In this document: piece after piece, positions 9,203 to 18,494 of the stretch
Layout of the letters: each line of letters starts with the position of its first letter
Position numbering within the stretch: position 1 is the first letter of the stretch
Source: Pseudogracilibacillus auburnensis
GTDB taxonomy: Bacteria; Bacillota; Bacilli; Bacillales; Amphibacillaceae
Assembly (NCBI RefSeq): GCF_003201975.1
Contig: NZ_QJJQ01000006.1
Span: 1-64,000 of the forward strand
DNA: 64,000 bases
Direction of reading: 5' to 3'
The notes under the pieces: model-generated
What the model saw: only the letters and a program-made list of their open reading frames with translations
The model's database searches: none
What the model was told of the DNA's origin: nothing
Translations under genes and position numbers: made by a program

Positions 9203-9529
9203 ATGCCTAAAACGATTGAATTTGAAAAAATTGAACAAACGGAGGAGTTTCAGCATTTAAAACGTAGGAAATATCGATTCATTTTTACGATACCAGTTAT
9301 TTTTCTTCTTTATTACTTAACATTTCCTATTTTGTCAGCATATGCAAAGCCACTTATGTCATCCATTGTGTTTGGTAACATCACCTTTGGATATTTATTC
9401 GGAATCTCGTACTACTTAGTAATTTGGACCTTGGCATTTGTCTATGTTTTCAAAGCTAAACAATACGATAGAGAAGTAGAAAATATTATTGCTAAATACG
9501 GACCAAAAGAGAAGGAAAAGGGGGCATAA
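9203..9529 (+). CDS. DUF485 family membrane protein, symporter partner 2
   Basis: A 108-residue protein with two membrane helices (about residues 28-50 and 60-87) between charged ends. It is the paralogue of 4757-5026 with a longer N terminus. The start is ATG 9203, with GGGAGG twelve bases upstream. Three bases separate it from the next symporter start, so the pair forms an operon. Regulation by the adjacent LytTR protein and by CcpA is inferred from the upstream operator and cre-like sites. Function beyond association with the symporter is unknown. Confidence 0.82.
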   Translation: MPKTIEFEKIEQTEEFQHLKRRKYRFIFTIPVIFLLYYLTFPILSAYAKPLMSSIVFGNITFGYLFGISYYLVIWTLAFVYVFKAKQYDREVENIIAKYGPKEKEKGA

Positions 9530-9532
9530 AAC

Positions 9533-11065
9533 TTGGATACGGCTAAACTATTTGGAATTATACTATTTGGTGCAATTATTGCTTTAACGATGTATGTAAC
9601 ATATTTAGCTTCAAAAAGAACGACAGGAACAGGTGATTTCTATGCAGCTGGTCGTTCATTAACAGGATTTCAAAACGGGCTTGCAATAGCGGGAGACTAT
9701 CTAAGTGCGGCCTCTTTCCTTGGTATTGCAGGACTAGTTGCATTATACGGTTATGATGGTTTCATGTATTCAATTGGATGGCTAATGGGTTATGTAATCG
9801 TTTTATATATCGTTGCGGAACCATTTAGAAACTCAGGTAATTTTACGGTTGCAGACGTTATCTCCTATCGTTTAAAGCAAAGACCAGTTCGAACATCTGC
9901 TGCTGTAGTTACGATGGCAATTACGATGTTTTATATGATTTCTCAACTTGTTGGTGCAGGTGCAATTATTCATTTACTTGTCGGTATTCCGTATGAAGTT
10001 TCATTAATTATCGTTGGTGTGCTAATGATGATTTATGTAACACTTGGAGGGATGTTAGCAACGAGCTGGGTGCAAATTATTAAAGCGGTATTATTAATGA
10101 GTTGTATGCTTATTATGTTAATTTTTATCGCGGTGCTCTTTAAGTTCAATTTATCCTCTTTATTTGGCGATGTTATTGATAAAAACGGAATGGAATTCTT
10201 AACTCCGGGTAAGTTATATACAAACCCAATTGACTTATTATCACTTGGTTTAACGTTAATTTTAGGTACGGCAGGATTATCACATTTGCTTGTTCGTTTC
10301 TTTACAGTTCCTACAGCACAAGCGGCTAGATCGTCTGTTGTTTGGGGAATGGTTATTATCGGTTCATTCTACTTCGTTATTGCGATTATCGGATTTGCAT
10401 CAGCGTCACTTGTTGGTGAAGAAGCAATTAATGCTGCAGGTGGTGGCGGTAATATGGCGGCACCATTACTTGGTCAAGTACTCGGTGGTGGAGCTGGAAC
10501 AATCGGCGGAGAGATTTTTATGGCTGGAATTTCGGCAGTAGCGTTTGCGACGATTGTAGCGGTTGTAGCGGGACTCGTTATTACAGGAGCTGGAGTATTC
10601 GCACATGATATTTACACAAACGTTATTAAACGTGGAGAAGTAGATCAAAGAAAACAATTCCAAGTTGCTCGTATTACTGCATTTGTTATTGGTGTTGTTT
10701 CCATTATTTTAGGAATTCTTGCTAAAAACTTCAACGTAGCCCAATTAGTTACGTATGCGTTTGCTGTTGGAGCAAGTTCAAACTTACCAGTCATTATCTT
10801 CTCGATTTACTGGAAGCGTTTTAACACACCTGGCGCTGTTGCGGCGATGCTTACAGGTACGATTACATCCGTTATCTTAATTTTATTAAGTCCGAATATT
10901 ATGGGCGAAGCTGCAATTTATCCTTTATCAAACCCAGGAATTGTAAGTATTCCACTCGGTTTCATCGCAGCTGTAGTTGTTACATTGATGACGAAGCCGG
11001 AAGATAATGATAAGATGTACGCTGAAATGTCTGTTCGTTCACATACAGGTTTAGGAGCAGAGTAG
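9533..11065 (+). CDS. Sodium:solute symporter, acetate permease-like 2
   Basis: A 510-residue SSS-family permease with about 13 membrane helices, paralogous to 5023-6561. The conserved entry motif FYAAGRSLTGFQNGLAIAGD (residues ~32-51) and GAGVFAHDIYTNVIKRG near 355 match the ActP/YwcA group that takes up acetate and related monocarboxylates. The start is TTG 9533 after GGGGGC. The C terminus ends in a short charged tail, and an intrinsic terminator follows. Two copies of one transporter type flanking a sensor pair suggest division of labour, for example a constitutive sensing copy and an inducible high-flux copy; that is inference. Confidence 0.87.
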   Translation: MDTAKLFGIILFGAIIALTMYVTYLASKRTTGTGDFYAAGRSLTGFQNGLAIAGDYLSAASFLGIAGLVALYGYDGFMYSIGWLMGYVIVLYIVAEPFRNSGNFTVADVISYRLKQRPVRTSAAVVTMAITMFYMISQLVGAGAIIHLLVGIPYEVSLIIVGVLMMIYVTLGGMLATSWVQIIKAVLLMSCMLIMLIFIAVLFKFNLSSLFGDVIDKNGMEFLTPGKLYTNPIDLLSLGLTLILGTAGLSHLLVRFFTVPTAQAARSSVVWGMVIIGSFYFVIAIIGFASASLVGEEAINAAGGGGNMAAPLLGQVLGGGAGTIGGEIFMAGISAVAFATIVAVVAGLVITGAGVFAHDIYTNVIKRGEVDQRKQFQVARITAFVIGVVSIILGILAKNFNVAQLVTYAFAVGASSNLPVIIFSIYWKRFNTPGAVAAMLTGTITSVILILLSPNIMGEAAIYPLSNPGIVSIPLGFIAAVVVTLMTKPEDNDKMYAEMSVRSHTGLGAE

Positions 11066-11088
11066 AAATTTAATTTTAGTAAAGAAGA

Positions 11089-11122
11089 AATGATTCCCGT
11101 TTGTATATGGGAATCATTTTTT
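11089..11122 (+). terminator. Intrinsic terminator of the second symporter operon
   Basis: AATGATTCCC and TGGGAATCATT form a stem around GTTTGTATA, followed by a T run. It starts 24 bases after the symporter stop codon. Confidence 0.92.
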
Positions 11123-11306
11123 GCATGTAAAAGAATGCGTGCGATCGTTTTCGTTTATTAATGAAAGATTTGGTTAGAGAATGTCCGATGATGCTCCGTC
11201 TAATCTAACTCCCAGACGTATTATATTAAAGTTGCTGCAAGATCTTCTCTCGTATCAATTCTTAGTCGTTTTCGTAAAAAAAGGTTTGATAGATCCCACA
11301 GCGAGT

Positions 11307-11930
11307 CACTTCTCGTTCAAAATCGCTAAGAAGCGACTCGCTGGAACCTGCCTCGTACCACTTCTCGTTCAAAATTGATAAGAAGCGGCTCGCTGCAACC
11401 CGCCTCGTATCACTTCTCGTTCAAAATTGATAAGAAGCGGCTCGCTGCAACCCGCCTCGTATCACTTCTCGTTCAAAATCGCAAAGAAGTGCCACGCTGG
11501 AACTCGCCTCGCACCACTTCTCGTCCAAAATCGCAAAGAAGTGACCCGCTGGAACTTGCCTCGCACCATTTCTCGTTCAAAATCGCTAAGAAGTGACCCG
11601 CTGGAACCCGCCTCGTATCACTTCTCGTTCAAAATTGATAAAAAGCGGCTCGCTGGAACTTGCCTCGTATCACTTCTCGTTCAAAATCGCAAAGAAGTGC
11701 CCCGCTGGAACCCGCCTCGTATCACTTCTCGTTCAAAATTGATAAGAAGTGACTCGCCGGAACCTGCCTCGTACCACTTCTCGTTCAAGATTGATAAGAA
11801 GCGGCTCGCTGAAACCCGCCTCGTATCACTTCTCGTTCAAAATCGCAAAGAAGTGACTCGCCGGAACTCGCCTCGTGTCACTTCTCGTTCAAGATTGATA
11901 AGAAGCGGCTCGCTGGAATTCCCCTAGATC
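11307..11930. repeat. Tandem array, 12 units of 52 bp
   Basis: Twelve consecutive units of exactly 52 bp, anchored on CTTCTCGT at 11309 and every 52 bases to 11881. Many units can form a hairpin from CACTTCT and AGAAGTG; others carry AGAAGCGG. The unit alternates between inner variants AAAATCGCNAAG and AAAATTGATAAG. The array is GC-richer than its surroundings. Overlapping open frames (11181-11927) arise only because the unit lacks stop codons and shifts frame each copy. Nothing else is recognised between 11123 and 12082 except the hairpin near 11953. Confidence 0.93.
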
Positions 11931-11952
11931 ACTCCCCATTATTTTCATAAAG

Positions 11953-11979
11953 AATTAATTCGCAGGAACTTTTTCATCA
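11953..11979 (-). terminator. Hairpin, possible terminator of the SulP gene
   Basis: GCAGGAAC and GTTCCTGC pair around an 11-base loop, about 105 bases beyond the SulP stop on the minus strand. The T tract following on the minus strand is weak (AATTAATTCTTT), so termination efficiency is uncertain. Confidence 0.4.
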
Positions 11980-12082
11980 GGTTCCTGCATGCTCATTTTA
12001 CAAAGGTCAAACCCGATAGAATGTTCTAGGAGTCAGCCATCATTCTTTCACTAAAAGGATCTTGTATATAAAAGGTTTTATT

Positions 12083-13813
12083 TTAATGATGTGCCTGAGT
12101 TTCTTCCGTAAGACTGTTCTCAACCTTTTTAAACACACGGCAATCTGTTCGTTTATCACAATATGGACATTTTTTAACATCAATCAGTTGTAAAGCATAG
12201 TTAATTGCATCTGTCGTATCAGAGAAAAAGTGATTGGAACCGATTATATCATAAAGTCCACTTCTTTTTAACATTTCCAGAGGCTCTTCATGAAGTTCAG
12301 TAATAAGCACAGTCCCTTTCTTTTTAATAAAGTTTTTCACAAAAGTAGATAAGTTTGCTTCACCAGTTACATCAATCATCGATACATGACGCATTTTCAA
12401 GATTAAAACGGTTGGACGTTTATGAATCGATCTTGACAAAGTAGATTCAAAACGATCAGCCGCCCCGAAAAATAGTGGTCCATGAATAGTAAAGCTGGCA
12501 ATTTTAGGGCAACTATATGCAGTTTTTTCATTTTTTATCTCTCCATTTGTAAAACGATCAGGCTTGATGTTTTCCACTTCGAGCACTCCACTAATCCTTC
12601 TGACGAAAGAAACCATCGCAAGTAATAAACCAATTGGAACTGCAATTGTTAAGTTGACAAATATCGTTAATAAAAAAGTTGTAATTAAGACGAGTGAATC
12701 TGATGTTCTTAATTTTAAAATAGAAGCAAAAGATTTATATTCACTCATATTAAACGCAACGACCATTAAAATAGGTGCCATACTTGCCAGTGGAATATGG
12801 GATGCATAGGGTGCAAATAACATCAATGTAAGTAGAACAAATATACTTTGGAAGATTCCCGAAAATGGACTTACTGCACCACTTTTTATATTTGTTGCTG
12901 TTCTAGCAATTGCTCCAGTAGCTGGTATTCCTCCGAAAAATGGCGTGACGATATTTGCTAACCCTTGTCCAAAAAGTTCTTTATTTGATTTATGCTGTTT
13001 TCCCGTCATACCATCAGCAACAACAGCAGATAAAAGTGATTCAATTCCACCGAGCATGGCAATAGCAAATGCAGGTTGCCATAAATACAGTAATTTATCA
13101 ACAGTAATATTAGGAAGTTGAAATCCTGGTAAAGATTGAGAAATGCCTCCAAAGGCCGAACCAATTGTTGCTACTTTTCCCGGAAATACTAATACACTTA
13201 GAAGAGCAGGAATGATAAGTGCAACAAGTAAAACAGGTACACGTGGAAAAAATCTCGGGATAAAAATAATAATGAGTAGCCCGATAATGGCAACGATAAT
13301 ACTATACATATTTACCGTATGGAAATTTCCAATTATTTCTAGCATATTTTCATGAAAGTATTGTTTTTTCTCGATATTTTCTAAGCCGAATAAGTTTTCT
13401 AATTGTCCAGAGAAGATAATAACTGCAATACCAGAAGTGAAGCCAATAGTAACAGACCTTGGTATATATGTGATTAAACTTCCGAATTTAAAAATACTCA
13501 TGATGATGAGCATAACCCCAGCTAACATTCCAGCAATTAATAAATCTTCATAACCGTATTGTAATACTACTGCAAGCAAGATTGGGATAAACGCACCAGT
13601 AGGACCAGCGATTTGGAAATGTGAACCACCGAGTAAAGCGACAATTAATCCAGCGATAATCGTCGTATATATTCCGTATTCGGGACTTACCCCTGAGGCA
13701 ATAGCAAACGCCATTCCCAGTGGGATTGCCACAACACCAACCGTTATTCCTGCTATCAAATCTTTTCTTAAATCGCTCGTCGTTATCCCCCTGAAGCGAT
13801 CATCCTTAAACAA
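12083..13813 (-). CDS. SulP-family inorganic anion transporter with STAS domain
   Basis: A 576-residue transporter. About 10-12 membrane helices span residues 15-400, including PLGMAFAIASGVSPEYGIYT near 40 and GLANIVTPFFGGIPATGAIART near 290, both hallmark SulP segments. A cytoplasmic STAS domain follows (~440-550), with ILKMRHVSMIDVTG. Family substrates include sulfate, bicarbonate and dicarboxylates; none can be assigned. Beyond the STAS domain is a tail with CPYCDKRTDC, a cysteine cluster uncommon in SulP proteins that might bind a metal. The start is TTG 13813, with AGGAG upstream. The gene is monocistronic. Confidence 0.9.
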   Translation of the reverse strand: MFKDDRFRGITTSDLRKDLIAGITVGVVAIPLGMAFAIASGVSPEYGIYTTIIAGLIVALLGGSHFQIAGPTGAFIPILLAVVLQYGYEDLLIAGMLAGVMLIIMSIFKFGSLITYIPRSVTIGFTSGIAVIIFSGQLENLFGLENIEKKQYFHENMLEIIGNFHTVNMYSIIVAIIGLLIIIFIPRFFPRVPVLLVALIIPALLSVLVFPGKVATIGSAFGGISQSLPGFQLPNITVDKLLYLWQPAFAIAMLGGIESLLSAVVADGMTGKQHKSNKELFGQGLANIVTPFFGGIPATGAIARTATNIKSGAVSPFSGIFQSIFVLLTLMLFAPYASHIPLASMAPILMVVAFNMSEYKSFASILKLRTSDSLVLITTFLLTIFVNLTIAVPIGLLLAMVSFVRRISGVLEVENIKPDRFTNGEIKNEKTAYSCPKIASFTIHGPLFFGAADRFESTLSRSIHKRPTVLILKMRHVSMIDVTGEANLSTFVKNFIKKKGTVLITELHEEPLEMLKRSGLYDIIGSNHFFSDTTDAINYALQLIDVKKCPYCDKRTDCRVFKKVENSLTEETQAHH

Positions 13814-14111
13814 TTTACAACACTCCTATATGGTAAATTTTGAAACGGTAAAACGACAGGTACCTAGGAGTGATCGCCATAATAAATCGCTAGGTATCTG
13901 TCAAACATAAAGTATAAATAGTATGTATTATTATTATACCATAAAAAACGCATTATTGTTATAGAACAGTTTTTTATTAAAAAATGAAACAGAAAAAATG
14001 AGGGAATAGTCGGAAATTTTCATCGTTACAAGCTTGGAAAGACTTTGACAATGTAAAAGAGCATGATAAAATATTGAATTAAATAGTTGTACCATTTTTA
14101 GGAGACAAAAA

Positions 14112-14876
14112 ATGCCCTTTCCAATCATTGATGCACATATCCATCTCGATCAATATAGTCAAATCGATCAAACTAAAATAATAAAAGAATTAATACATTA
14201 TCATATAAAAGCATTAATTGCTGTGTCGACAAATTTAGCTTCGGCCAAACAAATAAAATCATTAGCTTTGGCTCATAAAGAAGTAAAACCGGTATACGGA
14301 TATCATCCTGAACAGGAACTCCCTAGTGAACAAGAACTCCAACAATTAATCAATTTCTTGGAAGAACAGAAAGAAACAATGGTGGCTATTGGAGAAGTCG
14401 GTCTACCTTACTACCTGAGACAAGAAAATAGTCTATTAAAAGTTGAACCTTATATCGAGTTATTGGAATGTTTTATTATCCAAGCTAAAAACTTTCAAAA
14501 GCCGCTTGTTTTACATGCCGTTTATGGTGATGCACCAATTGTTTGTGATTTATTGGAAAAACATTCAGTGAAGCTCGCCCATTTTCATTGGTTTAAAGGA
14601 GATAAGAAAACAATCGAGAGGATGGTTGCGAACGGTTATTGTATCTCTGTTACTCCAGATATTTTGTATAAGGAACGTACAAGAAACTTAGTGGCAGTAT
14701 ACCCACTTCATTTAATCATGGTTGAAACGGATGGTCCTTGGCAGTTTTCAAAGGAAAAAACGCATCCCAAAATGATCCATTTCACCATGAGGGAAATCGC
14801 AAAAATTAAAAAGTTACCGATTAAGGAAGTCTATGAAACTATTTTTACGACGACAGAGCGATTTTATTCACTATAA
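14112..14876 (+). CDS. TatD-family metal-dependent hydrolase
   Basis: A 254-residue TIM-barrel hydrolase. Metal ligands are visible in IIDAHIHLDQ (His8/His10), the Glu in VAIGEVGLPYY near 97, His in LVLHAVYGDA near 137, HFHW near 161 and the Asp in VETDGPW near 210. The family includes 3'-5' DNases such as TatD and YabD, but many members have unknown substrates. The protein differs from the housekeeping YabD type by lacking the usual LIGIGEIGLDYYW sequence. The start is ATG 14112 after TAGGAG. It is a single gene followed by a MITE-like repeat. Precise substrate is unknown. Confidence 0.82.
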   Translation: MPFPIIDAHIHLDQYSQIDQTKIIKELIHYHIKALIAVSTNLASAKQIKSLALAHKEVKPVYGYHPEQELPSEQELQQLINFLEEQKETMVAIGEVGLPYYLRQENSLLKVEPYIELLECFIIQAKNFQKPLVLHAVYGDAPIVCDLLEKHSVKLAHFHWFKGDKKTIERMVANGYCISVTPDILYKERTRNLVAVYPLHLIMVETDGPWQFSKEKTHPKMIHFTMREIAKIKKLPIKEVYETIFTTTERFYSL

Positions 14877-14881
14877 GTGCG

Positions 14882-15072
14882 TGTTCAAAAAGATCGATAA
14901 AAAGGACCGAGAAGTTCCACTGGCGTTGCGACAATGCTTTTCGGTGGGACGAGCATTTAGCGGAGTCCCAGGACGTCGCGCCTTTAGCCAGTGAGCAATA
15001 AGAAAGGATTTATCCTTTCTTAATTGCCAACGAAGAAACTCGATGGATCATTTTTGTTGGACTTTTTGAACA
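14882..15072. repeat. MITE-like repeat, TGTTCAAAAAG ends
   Basis: A 191-bp element bounded by perfect 11-bp inverted ends, TGTTCAAAAAG (14882-14892) and CTTTTTGAACA (15062-15072). Inside are CGGTGGGACGAGCATTTAGC, which is the inverse of the cargo module seen in other repeats of this window, and a palindrome AAGAAAGGAT/ATCCTTTCTT at 15000-15021. No coding frame is supported. The 58-bp element at 47752-47809 has related ends. Confidence 0.75.
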
Positions 15073-15146
15073 TCCTCTATAACAACGAAAAAATGTAGTC
15101 TACAAAAAAATATGATAAACTATGATAAAAGGAGTTGATGAGTAAT

Positions 15147-15686
15147 ATGTTAAAAGTAGATGAAACAGCGCTTGTAATTATTGATGTACAAGGGAAATTA
15201 GCAAAAATTATGCATCAAAGCGGCGAAATGCTTCGGAATTTAGAACGGCTAATTAAAGGTGCACAACTTCTTGACATTCCGATCCTTTGGTTGGAACAAT
15301 ACCCTAAAGGGCTAGGGCCAACAGCGGAAGAAATAAAACAACATTTAACAGACAATAGTCCGATTGACAAAATGGCATTTAGTGCTTGTAAAAGTGATAC
15401 GTTTCAGGAAGAATTAAAGAAACTTGAAAGAAAATCTATGCTTGTAGCTGGGATTGAAACACATATTTGTGTATATCAAACAGTTAGTGAATTACTGAAT
15501 TTAGGAAAAGAAGTGGAAGTTGTCGTTGATTGTGTCTCATCAAGAACGTTAGCAAATAAAGAAATTGGTCTAGACAAAATGAAATCATTAGGTGCTTCGG
15601 TAACGTCGGTAGAAATGGTATTATTCGAATTAATGGGAACGGCAGAACATTCGAAATTTAGGGAGATAAGTAAATTAATAAAATAA
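15147..15686 (+). CDS. Isochorismatase-like cysteine hydrolase
   Basis: A 179-residue hydrolase of the isochorismatase superfamily (YcaC-like). The catalytic triad is visible: Asp in ALVIIDVQGKL (near residue 13), Lys in IDKMAFSAC (near 78) and nucleophilic Cys in AGIETHICVYQT (near 110); the cis-peptide-preceding GIETH segment is typical. Members hydrolyse amides or vinyl ethers; the substrate here is unknown. Start choice is uncertain: ATG 15138 is three bases from AAAGGAG and ATG 15147 is twelve bases away. The latter is preferred because the family usually begins a few residues before the first strand. It precedes sigL by about 110 bases. Confidence 0.85.
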   Translation: MLKVDETALVIIDVQGKLAKIMHQSGEMLRNLERLIKGAQLLDIPILWLEQYPKGLGPTAEEIKQHLTDNSPIDKMAFSACKSDTFQEELKKLERKSMLVAGIETHICVYQTVSELLNLGKEVEVVVDCVSSRTLANKEIGLDKMKSLGASVTSVEMVLFELMGTAEHSKFREISKLIK

Positions 15687-15794
15687 TACGTTCTATTTAA
15701 AATGGCGGCGCTTTCATTTGTTCATATGAGTAAGAGAGGAGAAATGAGGCATACATTACAACTTTTCAATTGTTCCATAATGGGGGAGATTAAA

Positions 15795-17120
15795 ATGAAA
15801 ATGGTTTTACAACAGAAGCAAATGTTGAAAATGGTTATGACGACTGAATTGCGTCAAGCAATTGAGTTATTACAGCTTTCAACATATGAACTTTTGCAAT
15901 TTATCCAAGAGCAAGCAGAAGAAAATCCCTTTATTGAACTCGTTGAAAAAGAGGATTATCATGTTGATTTTGAAAGGCGTCCTCGTAAAAGCTCGTATGA
16001 ACAACATGAAAATCCAATTGATTTTACAGCAAAATATGAGAAAAATATGCATGACTATCTATTAGACCAAATCATTTGGCTTCAGATAGAGGAAAAAGAC
16101 TACAAACTGATTCACTATTTAATCTTAAATATAAATGAGCAAGGTTATTTAACAATAGAGGACGAGGAAATATGTAAACATTTTAATATCAATGAACTCG
16201 AATTAAAAAAGGCTAAAAACATTTTGCACCAGCTTGAACCTAGAGGAATAGGTGCTAGCAACTTAGCTGAATGTTTATTAATCCAAGCAAAAGTGATGTA
16301 TCCTAATGATCATTTACTCTTTTCTCTTATTGAACATTATTTACAATTGATTGCCGATAAACAGTGGGAAAAAATTGAAAAACAATTGAATATTTCATTA
16401 GATAAGGTGAAGGAGTTATATGACAAGATTCAAACATTAAATCCGAAGCCTGGTTCCAACTTATCAGCGGGAAAAGTTGACTATGTGTTGCCAGATATTT
16501 TTGTCGTTTTAAATGATAAAAACAACACATACTCCATCCAGTTAAATGATTATTATTTGCCTACATTAACGTTTAATGAACAATATTCAAGTGGACTAAT
16601 CAATTCGAAAGAGCTGAGGCCATACGTTCGTGAACAGTTTAAAAAATTCGAATGGTTACAAAAAAGTATTGAACAACGTAGGTCTACCATTCTAAAAATT
16701 ATGAATGTGATTATTTCCAAACAGTGGAAATTCCTCCAAAATGGATTCAGTTCTCTTAAACCATTAACCTTGAAGGAAGTTGCCGACGAAATTAATATGC
16801 ATGAATCGACTGTTAGTCGTGCAACTGCAAATAAGATTGTGCAAACACCAGTTGGAACTTTTGAATTACGGCATTTGTTTTCAACCAAATTGACGACACA
16901 AACCGGTGATAATACGTCGCAAACGAAAGTAAAAGCAATTTTGCAAGAAATGATTAATCAGGAAAATAAAAGTAAACCACTATCTGACCAAAAGATTGCC
17001 GACCAATTAAAGGAGAATAAAGGTATCGTTATATCACGAAGGACGGTTGCAAAATATCGTGATGAATTACATATCCCATCATCTTCAAAAAGAAAAGAGA
17101 TAAAGCTTTATAGGAAATAA
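15795..17120 (+). CDS. sigL: RNA polymerase sigma-54 factor (SigL/RpoN)
   Basis: A 441-residue sigma-54. Region I is the Gln/Leu-rich N terminus (residues 1-50, e.g. ELRQAIELLQLSTYELLQF) that contacts activators; the core-binding domain occupies ~110-300; a helix-turn-helix near 330-350 contains TLKEVADEINMHESTVSRAT; the C-terminal RpoN box reads ISRRTVAKYRDEL, close to the canonical ARRTVAKYRE, and recognises the -24 element. The start is ATG 15795 after GGGGGAG; an upstream in-frame ATG at 15702 would add 31 unrelated residues. In Bacillus SigL directs amino-acid catabolism operons with enhancer-binding activators; no activator lies in this window. Confidence 0.95.
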   Translation: MKMVLQQKQMLKMVMTTELRQAIELLQLSTYELLQFIQEQAEENPFIELVEKEDYHVDFERRPRKSSYEQHENPIDFTAKYEKNMHDYLLDQIIWLQIEEKDYKLIHYLILNINEQGYLTIEDEEICKHFNINELELKKAKNILHQLEPRGIGASNLAECLLIQAKVMYPNDHLLFSLIEHYLQLIADKQWEKIEKQLNISLDKVKELYDKIQTLNPKPGSNLSAGKVDYVLPDIFVVLNDKNNTYSIQLNDYYLPTLTFNEQYSSGLINSKELRPYVREQFKKFEWLQKSIEQRRSTILKIMNVIISKQWKFLQNGFSSLKPLTLKEVADEINMHESTVSRATANKIVQTPVGTFELRHLFSTKLTTQTGDNTSQTKVKAILQEMINQENKSKPLSDQKIADQLKENKGIVISRRTVAKYRDELHIPSSSKRKEIKLYRK

Positions 17121-17194
17121 TTTGCTATAATAATAGGTTAGGACATAACTGAAATGATCCAATCTAAAGACGAACAATGTATGAATTTAGCAGA

Positions 17195-17427
17195 GGAAAT
17201 ATACGTAGACTTCTGGTCAGCTAATAGTGGTCACGTCCTGGGACTGGGACCGCGCTTACTTGTCCCATTGAGGAGCATTTGGGACTGCGCTAAATGCTCG
17301 TCCCATCGAAAAGAGTTTGCACTTCGTTCGTCCCATTGGGGAGATTTGTGACGTCATCGACACTAGTACGTCCTGTAACGTCGGTGGCGGCTTACAAGCC
17401 GCCTTAGGATGTGCGTAGTATATTTCC
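17195..17427. repeat. MITE-like repeat, GGAAATATAC ends, copy 2
   Basis: A 233-bp element with perfect inverted ends GGAAATATAC (17195-17204) and GTATATTTCC (17418-17427). The ends match the element at 151-254, but the interior carries the cargo module instead: GGGACTGGGACCGCGCTTAC, CGTCCCATTG, GGGACTGCGCTAAATGCTCG and CGTCCCATCGAAAAG. The rest of 17121-17550 holds no recognisable gene. Confidence 0.75.
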
Positions 17428-17550
17428 AGAGCAGGTTATATATAGCTTACCATTGTTTGGATTTTTCTTTGGCAAAAACACTTTTGTTCTAACCTTATTG
17501 TTTTGTACAGCATTTTTTAAAGATTTCCTTTAAAGGAACTAGGTGATAAT

Positions 17551-18453
17551 TTGGGAAGAATATACACATTGTTATTTTTAGTAATGGCAATATGGGGATT
17601 TAATTTATCGGCATTAGTCATTTTAGTGAATAATATTGAACCTATTACATTGACTTCAGTCCGCATTTTCGTCGCTGGAATATCCGTTTTAATTATTTCA
17701 AAGATTATTGGAATCTTTCGTTTGCCGACGAGACAAGAATGGAAAACAATTTTTATCATTACGATTTTTAATGTAGCTTTTCATCACACTTTGCTTGCTA
17801 TTGGATTAACAAGTACTTCTGGTGTAAATGCGGGAATTATTCTAGGAGCTGCACCACTTGTCACAATGGTTTTATCGATTATTTTATTACATGATAAAGT
17901 TTCCCGGTTACGAGCGGTAGGTTTTATTTTTGGCTTTATCGGTATTATGATCACTTCACTGGCAGGCGCAGAAGGTTTATCTTCCATTTCTTATGGAGAT
18001 TTAATGATTTTTTTATCAATGCTGATGCAAGCCTTTAGTTTTATTTTAATAAGTAAACTAAATCCTACCTTTGACCCTAGGCTACTTACTGGGTATATGC
18101 TTGTTTTAGGATCAGGTTTTATATTTATTGTTAGTTTAATAGTAGAGGGGAATGTGACACAGTTAACAAAATTATTTTCCTTTAAGCTAGGCATCATTTT
18201 TTTATTTAGTGCTATTATGGCAACAGCATTTGGACATATGACTTATAATTATGCCATTAAAAATGTTGGACCAACAGAAACGACGATTTTTGTTAACTTA
18301 AACACTCTTTTTGCTTTGTTAGGTACAGCTATCTTTTTAGGAGAACCAATTTTACGAAATCACTATTTCGGACTAGTATTTATTTTATTAGGTATTTTTA
18401 TTGGTTCAGGTACGTTGGAATACGTATTAAGAAAGCGGCGTCTTCGATCATAA
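17551..18453 (+). CDS. EamA-type DMT superfamily exporter
   Basis: A 300-residue membrane protein with ten predicted helices in two EamA repeats (~5-135 and ~150-290). The first ends GFIFGFIGIMITSLAG and the second GLVFILLGIFIGSGTLEYV, the usual internal duplication. DMT exporters move amino acids, metabolites or drugs; the substrate is unknown. The start is TTG 17551 preceded by AGGTGAT. It is convergent with bioY, and the two share a bidirectional terminator at 18458-18482. It is unrelated in detail to the other DMT protein at 26037-26984. Confidence 0.88.
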   Translation: MGRIYTLLFLVMAIWGFNLSALVILVNNIEPITLTSVRIFVAGISVLIISKIIGIFRLPTRQEWKTIFIITIFNVAFHHTLLAIGLTSTSGVNAGIILGAAPLVTMVLSIILLHDKVSRLRAVGFIFGFIGIMITSLAGAEGLSSISYGDLMIFLSMLMQAFSFILISKLNPTFDPRLLTGYMLVLGSGFIFIVSLIVEGNVTQLTKLFSFKLGIIFLFSAIMATAFGHMTYNYAIKNVGPTETTIFVNLNTLFALLGTAIFLGEPILRNHYFGLVFILLGIFIGSGTLEYVLRKRRLRS

Positions 18454-18457
18454 AAAA

Positions 18458-18486
18458 AGCGTACCGTCAAGACTGGTACGCTACCA
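18458..18486. terminator. Bidirectional terminator between EamA gene and bioY
   Basis: AGCGTACC pairs with GGTACGCT around GTCAAGACT, with A-rich sequence on the left and T-rich on the right. It fits termination of both convergent genes. Confidence 0.85.
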
Positions 18487-18494
18487 TTTTATAT

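Noticed and set aside
11181-11927. Overlapping plus-strand open frames with repeated HFSFKI and LLVQNRKEV segments
   Set aside because: They are read from the 52-bp tandem array. The period is not a multiple of three, so the same DNA is translated in all frames; there is no ribosome site or consistent protein.
15702-15794. Upstream start for sigL
   Set aside because: The extra 31 residues do not match sigma-54 region I, which begins properly at ATG 15795 behind GGGGGAG.
17154-17351. Open frames inside GC-rich repeats (also 20807-21106, 43266-43475 and 57254-57475)
   Set aside because: They lie within non-coding dispersed repeats, are not conserved between copies, and lack ribosome sites.
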